Positions 53,905 to 64,000 of a DNA stretch of 64,000 nucleotides are shown here, piece after piece (positions within the stretch are counted from its first letter, which is position 1; each line of letters opens with the position of its first letter). Location of the stretch: the NCBI GenBank assembly GCA_963784065.1, contig CAWAQA010000003.1, forward strand, positions 124,001-188,000, read 5' to 3'. The DNA is from CAWAQA01 sp963784065. Its GTDB lineage: Bacteria; Acidobacteriota; Vicinamibacteria; Vicinamibacterales; UBA2999. Made by a program: the position numbers and the translations under genes. The notes below the pieces were generated by a model, which worked only from the letters and a program-made list of their open reading frames with translations, ran no database searches and had not been told where the DNA came from.

Positions 53905-54696
53905 CTACTGCCCCTTGAGCCGCTGAAGCTGGTTCCTGGCCTGCGCGCTTGCCGGATCGAGCTCCAGCGCCTTCTCGAGATTCGCGATCGCGCCTTGCGT
54001 GTCGCCTTTCGCGGTCCTGGCCTGCGCCATCGCCTGATAGGTGGACGACGACCTCGGGAAGTACTTCAGATTCGCTTGCAGGTAGGCGATCGCATCGTCG
54101 GGGCTTTTCGCCGTCAGCGCCCGCTGCGCGATCGTGACCAGGCTGGCCTCGCCGAAGTCGTATTCCTGGCCACCGTAGTACCGGGTCCGAAGCTCCATGT
54201 ATTTCGCGAGGCCGGCGACGGCTCCCCCTCTGGCCCCCGCCTCGGTGACGACGTCTGCGAGCTGCCTCGGGATGGGAAGGCCGCGATGGCACGAGCGGCA
54301 GAGGACACGCACCGGCGCCCCGGGAGCACCCGCGCCCGCCGTCGGTCCGGCCCCGGCGGGCTTGCCCACCACCGCCGGCATCATCACGTTGATCGAGTCC
54401 CTGAGAAGGATCATCTGGCGCGCGACTCGCTTCTCCCGCTTCTCGTCGGACGCGAAATCGGTGCGCCCGCCTGGTCCTTCCTGCACGTGACAATAGCTGC
54501 ACTGCACGCCGAGCGACTCGTTGAACGCGGTCATGGTCTGCATGACCTGCGCGGGCGGAGTGTCCTTCGGCCAGACCTGCAGGTTGGTCATGGGCGGCGC
54601 CTGCTGGCCGCCGCCGGCCTGCGACTGCGTGGTGGCGGGCGACCCGAGGAGAAGAACGACCCCGAGTGTGGCGATTCCGCATGACACTCGCTTCAT
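53905..54696 (-). CDS. Diheme reaction-centre-type c cytochrome with TPRs
   Basis: The protein is 263 aa from ATG 54696. Signal peptide MKRVSCGIATLGVVLLLGSP. KDTPPAQVMQTMTAFNESLGVQ then CSYCH (66-70), and CRSCH (133-137), with a helix RVARQMILLRDSIN between; this is the layout of the photosynthetic reaction-centre cytochrome subunit fold found widely in non-phototrophic Acidobacteriota. C-terminal TPRs about 190-260 (DAIAYLQANLKYFPRSSSTYQAMAQ, AIANLEKALELDPASAQARNQL). Role: periplasmic electron transfer, partner unknown. Confidence 0.85.
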   Translation of the reverse strand: MKRVSCGIATLGVVLLLGSPATTQSQAGGGQQAPPMTNLQVWPKDTPPAQVMQTMTAFNESLGVQCSYCHVQEGPGGRTDFASDEKREKRVARQMILLRDSINVMMPAVVGKPAGAGPTAGAGAPGAPVRVLCRSCHRGLPIPRQLADVVTEAGARGGAVAGLAKYMELRTRYYGGQEYDFGEASLVTIAQRALTAKSPDDAIAYLQANLKYFPRSSSTYQAMAQARTAKGDTQGAIANLEKALELDPASAQARNQLQRLKGQ

Positions 54697-54915
54697 ACTC
54701 AGACCTCGATCCTCAAAGCAGGACTCCGTGATGAGGCACGCCGGAAGTGGCACGATGCTACACCCGTGGGGTGCGGCCGGGCGCAGTTTTTCTCCCGGGA
54801 AATGCGCCGGCGTCGTCGCACCTCCGCGACTCGGTTCAGCCTCCCCCTGTCTCACAAATGCGACAGCGATGACGCCTTTGACTCCGACGCCGGCGCCATG
54901 CCGCAAATTTGTGTG
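54697..54915. other. Intergenic region between divergent genes, nothing recognised
   Basis: No gene or clear repeat is seen. The promoter for the TonB receptor follows it. Confidence 0.35.
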
Positions 54916-54945
54916 TTGACAGGACTTACGGGCGGATGGTAGCTT
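54916..54945 (+). promoter_or_regulatory. Sigma70-type promoter for the TonB receptor
   Basis: TTGACA (54916-54921), an 18-nt spacer and TAGCTT (54940-54945). The leader would be about 150 nt, long enough for a regulatory fold, though none was recognised. Confidence 0.45.
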
Positions 54946-55102
54946 CGCGACCCATCCCTACGCATATGACGATCTGCGTCGGTGTCCGCGCTCGACTGCG
55001 GTTCGCGAATGCCGCAGGAATTCTCCGCACCAGTGGTAGCCAATCTCGAACGGTTCTCGGTAACAGTGCCGCGTGTGTCTCGCGGCAGCGGGAGGTCTTC
55101 GT

Positions 55103-58087
55103 ATGAAGCGTGTCTTGTTACTCGTAACGTCCGTGGTACTCGTCACCACGGGACTGGCCTTTGCCCAGGCCACGAGTACGTTCAATGGGCGGGTCCTCGA
55201 TCAGGCTGACGCCGTCCTGCCGGGCGCGACCGTCACTGCGACGAATGTGAACACTGGGGTCGTCCGTACCACGGTGAGCAACGAGGAGGGTGTGTACTTC
55301 ATGCCGGGCCTCGAACCGGGCGTCTACGAGGTGAAGACGGAGCTGTCCGGATTCGCCCCGACGACGCAGGATCGTGTGACCATCGCCGTCAACACCACGA
55401 TCACCATCGACTTCACCATGCGCCTCGCCGGGTTGGAAGAGGCGGTGACCGTGACCGGCGAAGCGCCGCTGATCGAAGTGACGCAGTCGAAGGTTGCCTC
55501 GAGCATCGAAGCCACCGAGCTCGAGAACCTGCCGATGATCACGCGCTCCGTCAGCGGCATGCTGGCGCTGCTGCCGGGGGCGGTGCAGATTGCCCCGCAC
55601 CATCGGAGCAAGGAGAACGTCGGAAGCGTTTCCTACGGCGGCGGGTCGGGCACGAACGTCATCCCGACCGTGGATGGCGCCGACAACCGCGACAACCAGT
55701 TCGGCGGGCCGCTGCTGACCTTCACGACGGAAGGCCTCGAGCAGTTCCAGCTCGCGACCAGCCAGTTCACCGCGACCGACGGACGTTCCGCGGGCGCCGC
55801 GCTGACGATCCTGACCAAGTCGGGGACGAACGTCGTCCATGGCTCGGGGTTCCTGTTCGCGCGTGACGAAGCGTTGAACGCGACGGACTACTTCACCAAG
55901 CAGGCGAATGCGCAGAAGGTCCCGTTCAGCCGCCAGCAGTTTGGCGGATCGCTCGGTGGGCCGATTTTGCGCAACCGGCTCTTCATCTTCGGCGCCGCCG
56001 AACAGGTGTACGAGGACACGAGCGTGCCGGTGCCGGACAACCTGTTCAGTCAGCACGAGCTGCTCGTGAACGCCACCGCCGCCGGCCAGGTGCCGACCGG
56101 CCTGGTCAATCCGAATCACCCGCGCGCCGGGGCGATTCCGATGAACCTGCTGATGTACACCATCAAGTCGAACGCCCAGCTCACCAACAGCCACTCGTTG
56201 ATGGGGCGCTTCGCCGGCCAGCTCGACAACCGCGACGCGGTCGTGTTCACGCAGCAGAACGACAATCGCGAGCCGGAGCTCAGCGAGATCAAGATGTGGA
56301 GCGCCGTGGCCCAGCACAGTTGGGTACTCGGCGGCCAGGGGTTGAACCAGATCACGGCGCAGGTGAACCATCTGTCGCGCCTGAGCGACGTGATGAGCAA
56401 CATCACGGGAGAGCACTACACGAGCAACTTCCCCAACGTCCCGATATTCCCGCCGCGGCTCGCGTTTCCGTCCGTCAATACCGGCGCCGGAGGCGGTGGC
56501 GGCACGATTACCGACACCTCGGTGATCCAGATCAAGGACGACGTCTCGCTGCAGAGAGGGACCCACGCGCTCAGATTCGGCGTGAACTTCAATTATCTGC
56601 CCGACATCGGCCTCCTGAATGGCAACGAGCATTTCGCGACGCTGACCTTCTTCGACGATCCCTCCGTGATCCTGAGCAACAGCAACGGACGCTATCCCCA
56701 GGGCTTTCAGACCCCGGGAATCGTGCGCCAGTGGCAGCAGGCCAATCCGGTGCTCGCCGACTCGCTCCTGAACGGAAAACAGTTTGCGACGTGGTTCCAG
56801 GACGATTGGCGGGTGACGTCGCAGCTCACCTTGAACGTCGGCCTCCGCTACGACCTTGATTTGAATTTCTACGATCAGGGGAACTGGGAGAACAACGCGA
56901 CGCGGCTCGCGCTCGAGGCGATTGGCAATCCGTACAGCAGAATACCGAAGACGCCAACCAAGGACGTGTCGCCGCGAGTCGGGTTCGCCTACGACCTCGC
57001 CGGCGACGGCCGCAGGGTCATCCGCGGCGGCTACGGCTTCTACTTCGACCAGTTCAACATCAATGGCGGGAACGTGTCGGACATCTTCTCGCAGAACCGG
57101 CGGCCGCTGAACGTGCTGGCGACGCTGACGAACACGGCGATCGGCGTCGGCCAGCTGGCCAACTACCGCTTCGGCATCGATCCGGTGCCGGCACAGCCGA
57201 CCGAGTCGAACACGCTGCCGCGCGGGGCGACCGGCCAGTGGCTGAATCCGGACATCGCGGATCCGTACAACCACACGGCGCACATCGGCTATGCCCACGA
57301 GCTCGCGGCCAACACCATGGTGTCGGTCGACTACACGCACGTCGAGGGACGACGGGAGCTCCGGACGTTGAACATCAACCCAATCGTCAACGGCCAGCGC
57401 GTGCTGGCGGCCGACTTCCTCCGCGTCTTTGGACAGGCGAACTACCTGAGCGACGTGAGAATCCTGTCCTCGGGTAACAAGTCGCAGTACGACGCGATGA
57501 CGATCAAGCTCCAGCGGCGCATGCCGCGCGTCACCCTGCAGGCGCACTACACGCTGGCGAGAGCCTATGCGTATGGCGGCGTGAGCATGGCCCGCGGGGC
57601 GGCGCCGCTGGCGCAGGATGCATTCGAACCGCTCGCGCCCGGCGAGTGGGGACCCACGGGCAGCGACGAGCGTCACCGCGTCGTAGCCATGGGCGTGTTC
57701 GAGATGCCATACGGCATCCAGCTCTCGCCCATCTTCCAGGCAGCGACCGCCCGCCCCTACGCGCTCACCGCGGGCACGGACCTGAACGGTGACGGCACCA
57801 ACAACGACCGCTACATCGATCCAGCGACCGGCCGTCAGGTCTCGGTGAACGCAGGACGAGGGGACTCCACGGTCCTCATGGACCTGCGCACGACGAAGTT
57901 CTTCCAGCTCGGCGGAGATCGACGGCTCGGCCTGTTTGCCGAGGTCTTCAACGTGTTCAACGCGGTGAACTTCGGCGGGCAGTACACCGGCAACGGCCGG
58001 AGCGCGGTGTTCCAGCAGCCGAACGGATTCGTTCCCGGCATCGGCTACACGCGCCAGCTCCAGCTCGGCGCGCGGTTCCTGTTCTAG
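55103..58087 (+). CDS. TonB-dependent receptor, Oar-like with carboxypeptidase-regulatory domain
   Basis: This is an intact receptor of 994 aa; ATG 55103 follows GGGAGG. Signal peptide MKRVLLLVTSVVLVTTGLAFAQ. CarboxypepD_reg (NGRVLDQADAVLPGATVTATN, YFMPGLEPGVYEVKTELSGF), VTVTGEAPLIEV, plug with LENLPMITRSVSGMLALLPG and DGADNRDNQFGGP, barrel with WFQDDWRVTSQLTLNVGLRYD and GGYGFYFDQFN, C-terminus LQLGARFLF. It belongs to a different sub-branch from the four receptors at 3.8-29 kb (no NGRNWMDL block). It stands alone, followed by a hairpin. Confidence 0.92.
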   Translation: MKRVLLLVTSVVLVTTGLAFAQATSTFNGRVLDQADAVLPGATVTATNVNTGVVRTTVSNEEGVYFMPGLEPGVYEVKTELSGFAPTTQDRVTIAVNTTITIDFTMRLAGLEEAVTVTGEAPLIEVTQSKVASSIEATELENLPMITRSVSGMLALLPGAVQIAPHHRSKENVGSVSYGGGSGTNVIPTVDGADNRDNQFGGPLLTFTTEGLEQFQLATSQFTATDGRSAGAALTILTKSGTNVVHGSGFLFARDEALNATDYFTKQANAQKVPFSRQQFGGSLGGPILRNRLFIFGAAEQVYEDTSVPVPDNLFSQHELLVNATAAGQVPTGLVNPNHPRAGAIPMNLLMYTIKSNAQLTNSHSLMGRFAGQLDNRDAVVFTQQNDNREPELSEIKMWSAVAQHSWVLGGQGLNQITAQVNHLSRLSDVMSNITGEHYTSNFPNVPIFPPRLAFPSVNTGAGGGGGTITDTSVIQIKDDVSLQRGTHALRFGVNFNYLPDIGLLNGNEHFATLTFFDDPSVILSNSNGRYPQGFQTPGIVRQWQQANPVLADSLLNGKQFATWFQDDWRVTSQLTLNVGLRYDLDLNFYDQGNWENNATRLALEAIGNPYSRIPKTPTKDVSPRVGFAYDLAGDGRRVIRGGYGFYFDQFNINGGNVSDIFSQNRRPLNVLATLTNTAIGVGQLANYRFGIDPVPAQPTESNTLPRGATGQWLNPDIADPYNHTAHIGYAHELAANTMVSVDYTHVEGRRELRTLNINPIVNGQRVLAADFLRVFGQANYLSDVRILSSGNKSQYDAMTIKLQRRMPRVTLQAHYTLARAYAYGGVSMARGAAPLAQDAFEPLAPGEWGPTGSDERHRVVAMGVFEMPYGIQLSPIFQAATARPYALTAGTDLNGDGTNNDRYIDPATGRQVSVNAGRGDSTVLMDLRTTKFFQLGGDRRLGLFAEVFNVFNAVNFGGQYTGNGRSAVFQQPNGFVPGIGYTRQLQLGARFLF

Positions 58088-58097
58088 GCTCGCCTTA

Positions 58098-58131
58098 CCG
58101 CCTGCATCCGGATTGAACCGGGTGCAGGCGG
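58098..58131 (+). terminator. Hairpin after the TonB receptor gene
   Basis: 14-bp stem 58098-58111/58118-58131 with one G-U pair and loop ATTGAA, 10 nt after the stop. No T tract. Confidence 0.6.
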
Positions 58132-58338
58132 CCGCTCCACCCGCAAATGCGGCCAACCACGGTTTCGTGATCGCCGGAGTAAAAACCGTCAATTCATCTG
58201 GCGGGTGGCTCCGCTCGGCCGTTGCTCACCGCTTCGATTCCGGCCTGAAATCTCAGCTGCGCTCCTGCGTTCGCGGCGGTACGCCTTTCGCCCCTCCGGC
58301 GGTCGTCTCGGCACACGTCCGAGCGCCAAGGAGACTCA

Positions 58339-59253
58339 ATGTTCAAAGGCTGGAATCAGCCCATCCTCGTGGCCGGATTACTCGCGATCGCCTGCACGAC
58401 GTCGGTCCGTGCGCAGCAGGACTCCCTCGAGGGCGTCTTCCGCTCGAGCATCGACTACGTGTCGATCACCGCGGTCGTGCGGGACCAGCGCGGCCGCCCG
58501 GTTTCATCACTGTCGCGGGAGGATTTCCAGGTGCTCGACGCGGGCGAGCCGCGCCAGGTGCTCGACCTGCGAGCCGAGTCCTCCGCGCCGGCGAGCGTGG
58601 CGCTCCTTGTTGACGGCAGCGGCAGCATGCGGATCGGCGGCGCCGACGCCGTCTCCATCCGGATCTCCGATGCCATCCTGGACAGCCTCGACGCGCGCCG
58701 TGACGACGCCGCGCTCTTCACGTTCGACACGCGGCTGCTGACGCTGCAGGACTTCACGCATGATCTGGACGCGGTCCGCGGGAAGCTCGACAGCGTCGAG
58801 GCGTGGGGGTCGACGTCGCTGTTCGACGCGATCGGCGGAACAGCCGGACTCGTCGCGCAGCGGACGCAGAATCGACGCGCCGTGGTGGTGCTCACCGACG
58901 GCGGCGACAACGCGAGCGCATACACGGCAGCACAGGTCGCGGCGGTTGCCAGCTCGATTGACGTGCCGGTCTACGTCTTCGCCGTCGTCACGGGCGGTCA
59001 GGCGACGAGCGCGCCCGGCCACAATGCGCTGGCGGACCTGGCGCACCTGACCGGCGGGAGCTTCTACGTGACGCACGACGAGACCTCGCTGGAGTCGAAT
59101 ATCCAGGCGCTCGTCGAGGAATTGCGCCATCAGTACGTCGTCGCGTTCGAGTCGGCGGCGGAGCCCGGATGGCGCGCCGTCCAGCTCACGACGCGCAACC
59201 ACTCCTACCGCATCCGCGCCCGCAGCGGGTATCGCGCGGGCGCCGGCGAGTAG
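58339..59253 (+). CDS. Secreted von Willebrand factor A-domain protein
   Basis: The protein is 304 aa. Signal peptide to VRAQ (about 26). Short beta domain YVSITAVVRDQRGRPVSSLSREDFQVLD, then VWA about 85-265 with MIDAS DGSGS (92-96) and AVVVLTDGGDNASAY supplying the later Asp. Terminal LRHQYVVAFESAAEPGWRAV and VQLTTRNHSYRIRARSGY close the family layout common in Acidobacteriota. It is a metal-dependent adhesion or protein-binding module; partner unknown. Confidence 0.85.
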   Translation: MFKGWNQPILVAGLLAIACTTSVRAQQDSLEGVFRSSIDYVSITAVVRDQRGRPVSSLSREDFQVLDAGEPRQVLDLRAESSAPASVALLVDGSGSMRIGGADAVSIRISDAILDSLDARRDDAALFTFDTRLLTLQDFTHDLDAVRGKLDSVEAWGSTSLFDAIGGTAGLVAQRTQNRRAVVVLTDGGDNASAYTAAQVAAVASSIDVPVYVFAVVTGGQATSAPGHNALADLAHLTGGSFYVTHDETSLESNIQALVEELRHQYVVAFESAAEPGWRAVQLTTRNHSYRIRARSGYRAGAGE

Positions 59254-59274
59254 ATCAAGCGCAACGGCGGGTCG

Positions 59275-59403
59275 GGCCGGCATAGAGCCGGCCAATTCGA
59301 GATCTGTCGTAGGGGCCGGCTTCAGCCGGCCCGATCCCTGAGGACCGCGGCCACCGCGTCTCCCGCACACGTCCTCGTCGCCCGTGGCTACCGCCTTCAG
59401 GCG
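59275..59403. repeat. REP-like GC hairpins between convergent genes
   Basis: Three hairpins: 59275-59281/59287-59293 (GGCCGGC, loop ATAGA), 59313-59320/59325-59332 (GGGCCGGC-TTCA-GCCGGCCC) and CCGCC-TTCA-GGCGG near 59390-59403. Two share the TTCA loop and a GTAGGGGCC- or GTGGCTACC-like lead, as in REP elements or dispersed transcript-end repeats. They may also act as a bidirectional terminator. Confidence 0.5.
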
Positions 59404-59408
59404 GAAGA

Positions 59409-61178
59409 TCATCCAAGACCCACGCGAAGGCTCATGGCATACAGGCCCTGGGCATCGAGCTCGAGATCGCTTCGCCTGTCGAGCGGACCCGCCCGCAGCA
59501 GGGCGCGCAGCGATTCGCGCATGGTGATCTCGGAGGCATAGCGCCCGAGGCACTTGTGCCGGCCGTAGCCGTGCTGCAGGTAGACAGGGCTCTGCAGCGC
59601 TTCGCGCGCACGGTCCCGATCGCCGTGGTAATGGCCGAGCCGCTCGTCACGCGTCCGGTCGAACGCCAGCGGACGCGGCAGGGCCTGCGGGTCGCGCATG
59701 GCCGCCGCGTAGGCGACGAACACGGGCGTGCCCCTGCGGATCGGCACACCCCCGAGGACGGTGTCCTTCACACAGAGACGCAACAGCACCTCGCCCTGGG
59801 GACGGAGACGCAAAGCTTCGAGGGCGTACTTCCGCAGCATCTCCAGGCTGGCGGAATAGTCTTCATGCTGCTCCTCGACGGTCGCTATCTGCGCCGCGTG
59901 GGCATAGCTGGAGCCATGGAGCGCCTCGTACTCGCCGTCCTTCAGGCGCAGCATCGAGTCGACCACGCGCGCCGTGGCCTCCTGCGGGTTGACGACCGCG
60001 CCTACCGCCGTCCCGAACACGTTGGAGCGGATCATCGAGTCCGCGAGACGCCGGGCGACCTCTCCCTGCGACAGAGACGCGCCGAGGAGCGCCGCGAACT
60101 CCTGCTCCAGCGCGGCGCCGCCGTCGCCGTTCAACTGCAGCTGCAGACGCAGCAGGCGCGTCAGCATCGTGTCGGGCACCACGTCGCCCTGCTGCAGCCT
60201 CTTCTTGTATTCCTTCAGCAGCGCGTGGATGTATACGGTCAGCAGTTCCGTCGCGATGAGGCCGCGCTCGCGGAACTCGGCAAACAGCGGATGCCCGGCG
60301 TTGAAGTTGTTGAAGGAGTTGCGGAAGGCGTCCCTCACCCAGCCGAACAGATCCTCGGCCGTCGGTACGCGGCTTTCCTGAATCTTGGTGAAGGTGAAGA
60401 CCTTGTGGAGGTCGTCCTCAATCGGGAGGGTGTCTCCGCCACGCACGCCCGGTAGCGCTGACGGCTCGCCGGCCGCGTAGAAATGGACGCCCAGATAATC
60501 GCTGACGATGCGCAGCGGAACGAAGCGCGCGAGGGTCGGTACCACATCGATTTCGCCGCGGCCTTCGGCCTTCGCTCCCGTCGTCCAGGACTCGGCTTCC
60601 TGCCGTATCAGCCGCGACAAGGTCCGCTCGTCGCCGCGCGACAGCGCACGCCGGAGGATCACGTCGTCGAGCCGGTAGAGGTCATCCCGATCGGTGCCGA
60701 GCATGAAGTGCGAAAATGCGTCCGGGTTCTTCGTCTTGTCGTCGGAGGCGCGCGCCATTTCCGCCGTGTACGGATCGACCGTGAAGAGATCAGTTCGCTC
60801 GAGGCACTCGATGACGTGGTCGTGGCGCATCACGATCACCGGGCCGGCGGCGGACGTGAAGACCGGCATCGTCTCGCGCGGCTGGTCGAGCAGTTGCTGC
60901 AGCATGACCAGGGGCGACGTGGACAGCCACTTCGCGATGGCGCCCGCGACCGCGGCGCCGCGCGCCCGTGCCGCGGCGCCGTAGGCCGCGGCGGCGGCGG
61001 CTGCTGCCTGCCGATCCGCCTCGTACGCGTCTGGATGGCCCGAGTACTTCGGGTCGGCCTGATCGGGCGCGGCCGGAGGCAGCGGCGGGAGCGGCGTCTG
61101 CTGTTCGATGCCGTCGATCTCGCCGAGGAAACCGCTGTTTGCCGGGGGAGGAAGCGTCTCGCCAACCGTCGTAATCAT
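59409..61178 (-). CDS. Cytochrome P450, fatty-acid dioxygenase (Ppo)-like type
   Basis: The protein is 589 aa, longer than usual bacterial P450s (about 400-450). ExxR in ALEALRLRPQG (E454-R457); heme loop HGYGRHKCLGRYASEITMRE (Cys543), where the usual FxxGxxxC is HGYGRHKC. This His-Gly-x-Gly-x-His-x-Cys form is what I know from the P450 half of fungal Ppo and linoleate diol synthases. Long Ala-rich N-terminal part (about 55-85). No redox partner gene lies nearby, which fits a hydroperoxide isomerase needing no reductase (inference). Converges on the VWA gene. Confidence 0.75.
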   Translation of the reverse strand: MITTVGETLPPPANSGFLGEIDGIEQQTPLPPLPPAAPDQADPKYSGHPDAYEADRQAAAAAAAAYGAAARARGAAVAGAIAKWLSTSPLVMLQQLLDQPRETMPVFTSAAGPVIVMRHDHVIECLERTDLFTVDPYTAEMARASDDKTKNPDAFSHFMLGTDRDDLYRLDDVILRRALSRGDERTLSRLIRQEAESWTTGAKAEGRGEIDVVPTLARFVPLRIVSDYLGVHFYAAGEPSALPGVRGGDTLPIEDDLHKVFTFTKIQESRVPTAEDLFGWVRDAFRNSFNNFNAGHPLFAEFRERGLIATELLTVYIHALLKEYKKRLQQGDVVPDTMLTRLLRLQLQLNGDGGAALEQEFAALLGASLSQGEVARRLADSMIRSNVFGTAVGAVVNPQEATARVVDSMLRLKDGEYEALHGSSYAHAAQIATVEEQHEDYSASLEMLRKYALEALRLRPQGEVLLRLCVKDTVLGGVPIRRGTPVFVAYAAAMRDPQALPRPLAFDRTRDERLGHYHGDRDRAREALQSPVYLQHGYGRHKCLGRYASEITMRESLRALLRAGPLDRRSDLELDAQGLYAMSLRVGLG

Positions 61179-61422
61179 GGGGTCGCTCCCGCAATGAAGC
61201 GCGAGGGGGAGCGCATTCTACTGGATTGCCAGCGGAAAGTGGATCACCCGTTGAGCTGATCCGAGGCCCGCGCGATGCGATCCGTTGTGTACACCGCTGC
61301 ACGGGCACGCAGATGCGCGGCTGAGCTCGCCGTCGAGGCGGTGAACCGGCCCCGCACGTTCGACTACCCGTTCAACTAACGTTGAGCTCCGCGTCGGCCG
61401 CGACGGTAAGGGTGAAGGGAAG

Positions 61423-61536
61423 ATGTCAATCTTCACGAAGATCGGAGTGGACAAGAAGAAGAACCAGATCGTGCTCGAGAACTACGGGACCGTCCCGGTC
61501 CTCCTGCAGAACGTCCGCAAGGAAACGACGTCCTAG
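61423..61536 (+). CDS. Possible 37-residue peptide
   Basis: ATG 61423 follows AAGGGAAG. MSIFTKIGVDKKKNQIVLEN then YGTVPVLLQNVRKETTS and TAG. It reads like part of a folded protein and may be the tail of a decayed gene rather than a true small gene. Confidence 0.3.
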   Translation: MSIFTKIGVDKKKNQIVLENYGTVPVLLQNVRKETTS

Positions 61537-61734
61537 GCCTGCCCGGCCGACGCCTGGGCGCGGCGGATCGCGCGCAGCTCGGTGCCGGCGGGCACGGTCT
61601 GGTCCGACACATGCCGTCACGACAGCGACCCGAACAAGATGGATGCGACGGTCTGACCGGCCCACTGTGGCGGTTCGCCCCGGTCGCTTTTCGGAATGGA
61701 TGAGGTTTTACTGAACGGCCGCCCCGGGTAGAAG

Positions 61735-62109
61735 CTACGGGCGGAACAGACTCATCGGTCTGACGTAGCGCTCAACCGCGTAGAGCAGGCGATCTGCCTC
61801 AAAGGGTTTCACCAGCACGTCAGCCGCATTGAGCCTTTCCTTGTATTGCGACGCGTCGTGCACCGCCGAGATCACGACTACGGGGACATTGGCCAGCCGC
61901 CTGTCCGCCAGCTGACGTTGGGCGGTCCTGAATTCCATCCCGTTCATGCGCGGCATCGCGAGGTCCAGCAGGATGAGCGATGGCCGGTACTTCTGCAACG
62001 CAATCAGCCCTTCAAGGCCGTCCGACGCCGCATGCGCGGGCCATCCGTGGAACTCGAGGAGCTGCAGGAGAATCTGACGCATGTCGTCGTCGTCTTCGAC
62101 GATGAGCAC
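61735..62109 (-). CDS. Response-regulator receiver domain
   Basis: Receiver fold from SVLIVEDDDDMRQILLQLLE (acidic pair), LILLDLAMPRMNGMEF (phospho-acceptor Asp), VPVVVISAVHDASQY (Ser of strand 4) and DVLVKPFEADRLLYAVERY (conserved Lys). No output domain. GTG at 62109 is the tightest start. The upstream segment may belong to the same protein through a frameshift near 62115. The histidine kinase on the other strand is a candidate partner. Confidence 0.75.
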   Translation of the reverse strand: MLIVEDDDDMRQILLQLLEFHGWPAHAASDGLEGLIALQKYRPSLILLDLAMPRMNGMEFRTAQRQLADRRLANVPVVVISAVHDASQYKERLNAADVLVKPFEADRLLYAVERYVRPMSLFRP

Positions 62110-62305
62110 GCTGGCACGGCAGGATCGTGCGGTTGAGAGGCAGAACGGCAGCAGCGTCCCGCTCCGAGGCAGGCTCGGCCCACTTCTGCGCCAGAAGGTA
62201 ATTGCCGAGGGTCGTACCGACCTCGTAGGTGAGACCCTCGAGAAACCTCGTGAGATCGATGCCGTCAACCGAGCCTGTGAGTTGTCGCGTGATCCGGACG
62301 CGCAC
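62110..62305 (-). CDS. Small conserved-looking protein, or N-terminus of the receiver protein
   Basis: GTG 62305: MRVRITRQLTGSVDGIDLTR then FLEGLTYEVGTTLGNYLLAQKWAEP. The segment looks like a compact protein of about 65 aa. In its own frame it runs on to a stop at 62012, overlapping the receiver gene with Arg-rich shadow sequence; more likely it ends or shifts frame near 62110. Whether it is a separate gene or fused to the receiver is unresolved. Confidence 0.5.
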
Positions 62306-62501
62306 CTTTCAACCTTGATGGGGCCGTTGCAATTCTGATATTTGAGACTGACCCGCGGTTCACCGTTATTTTGCCGTCACGAACAGTATGCGAGAGTTTC
62401 TGCCGCCTGTCACATGAGGTGACCAACGTCCAGCTTGACGGCATCGGGCGTGCATCCTCATCAAGAGGAGCGGCCGAACCTGGGCGCGCCGGATGACCTG
62501 G

Positions 62502-64000
<1,499 letters not shown>

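Noticed and set aside
55118..58192. Long antisense open frame of about 1024 codons across the TonB receptor gene
   Set aside because: It is a GC-skew shadow: Arg/Val/Glu/His-rich, no motifs, and the opposite strand encodes an intact receptor.

Overview
The window is 64 kb of GC-rich, gene-dense bacterial DNA. There are five large TonB-dependent receptors of the carboxypeptidase-regulatory-domain (Oar-like) type, a reaction-centre-type c cytochrome with TPRs, a DUF6152 protein, cytochrome/virginiamycin-B-lyase-like propellers and many secreted proteins of unknown function. This mix suggests Acidobacteriota, probably Vicinamibacteria. That assignment is an inference from gene content; no rRNA or tRNA gene was seen.

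Layout. 1-1570: spermidine-synthase-like protein with TPRs, open at the left edge. 1577-31802: a large envelope/periplasmic locus with four TonB receptors plus the 3' stub of a fifth, two cytochrome c + beta-propeller proteins, five paralogues of an uncharacterised secreted family (GDSRxRWEGxTLVV motif), two DUF1028 Ntn-hydrolase-like proteins, two NHL-repeat proteins, a DUF6282 metal hydrolase, a cupin, DUF6152 and a His-rich membrane protein. Several of its units have near-consensus TTGACA-N16/17-TAnnnT promoters. The genes are plausibly co-adapted for import and oxidative or hydrolytic processing of an unknown substrate. 32226-34626: kinase-like protein, small outer-membrane protein, receiver domain. 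34921-40893: cell-surface glycan/lipid locus (NoeA-like methyltransferase, sulfatase-like membrane protein, GT2-GtrA, GT39-like). 41041-42788: ArsR/AHSA1 pair with a palindromic operator, then an SDR. 42867-46241: iron-type binding protein divergent from a bicupin plus a Pch2/TRIP13-like AAA+ ATPase with a His-rich tail. 46420-53822: two convergent Crp/Fnr regulators, groES-groEL, small envelope proteins, YtxH protein and an orphan RNA polymerase omega subunit. 53905-64000: c-type cytochrome, fifth TonB receptor, VWA protein, a Ppo-like P450, a receiver protein and a PAS-GAF histidine kinase cut by the right edge.

Sequence quality matters here. About twenty genes, including groEL, are broken by one or more 1-2 nt shifts that leave both halves with intact family motifs. 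I read most of these as assembly or read errors and give the repaired span, noting the approximate breakpoint. The density is highest at 40.5-42.2 kb.
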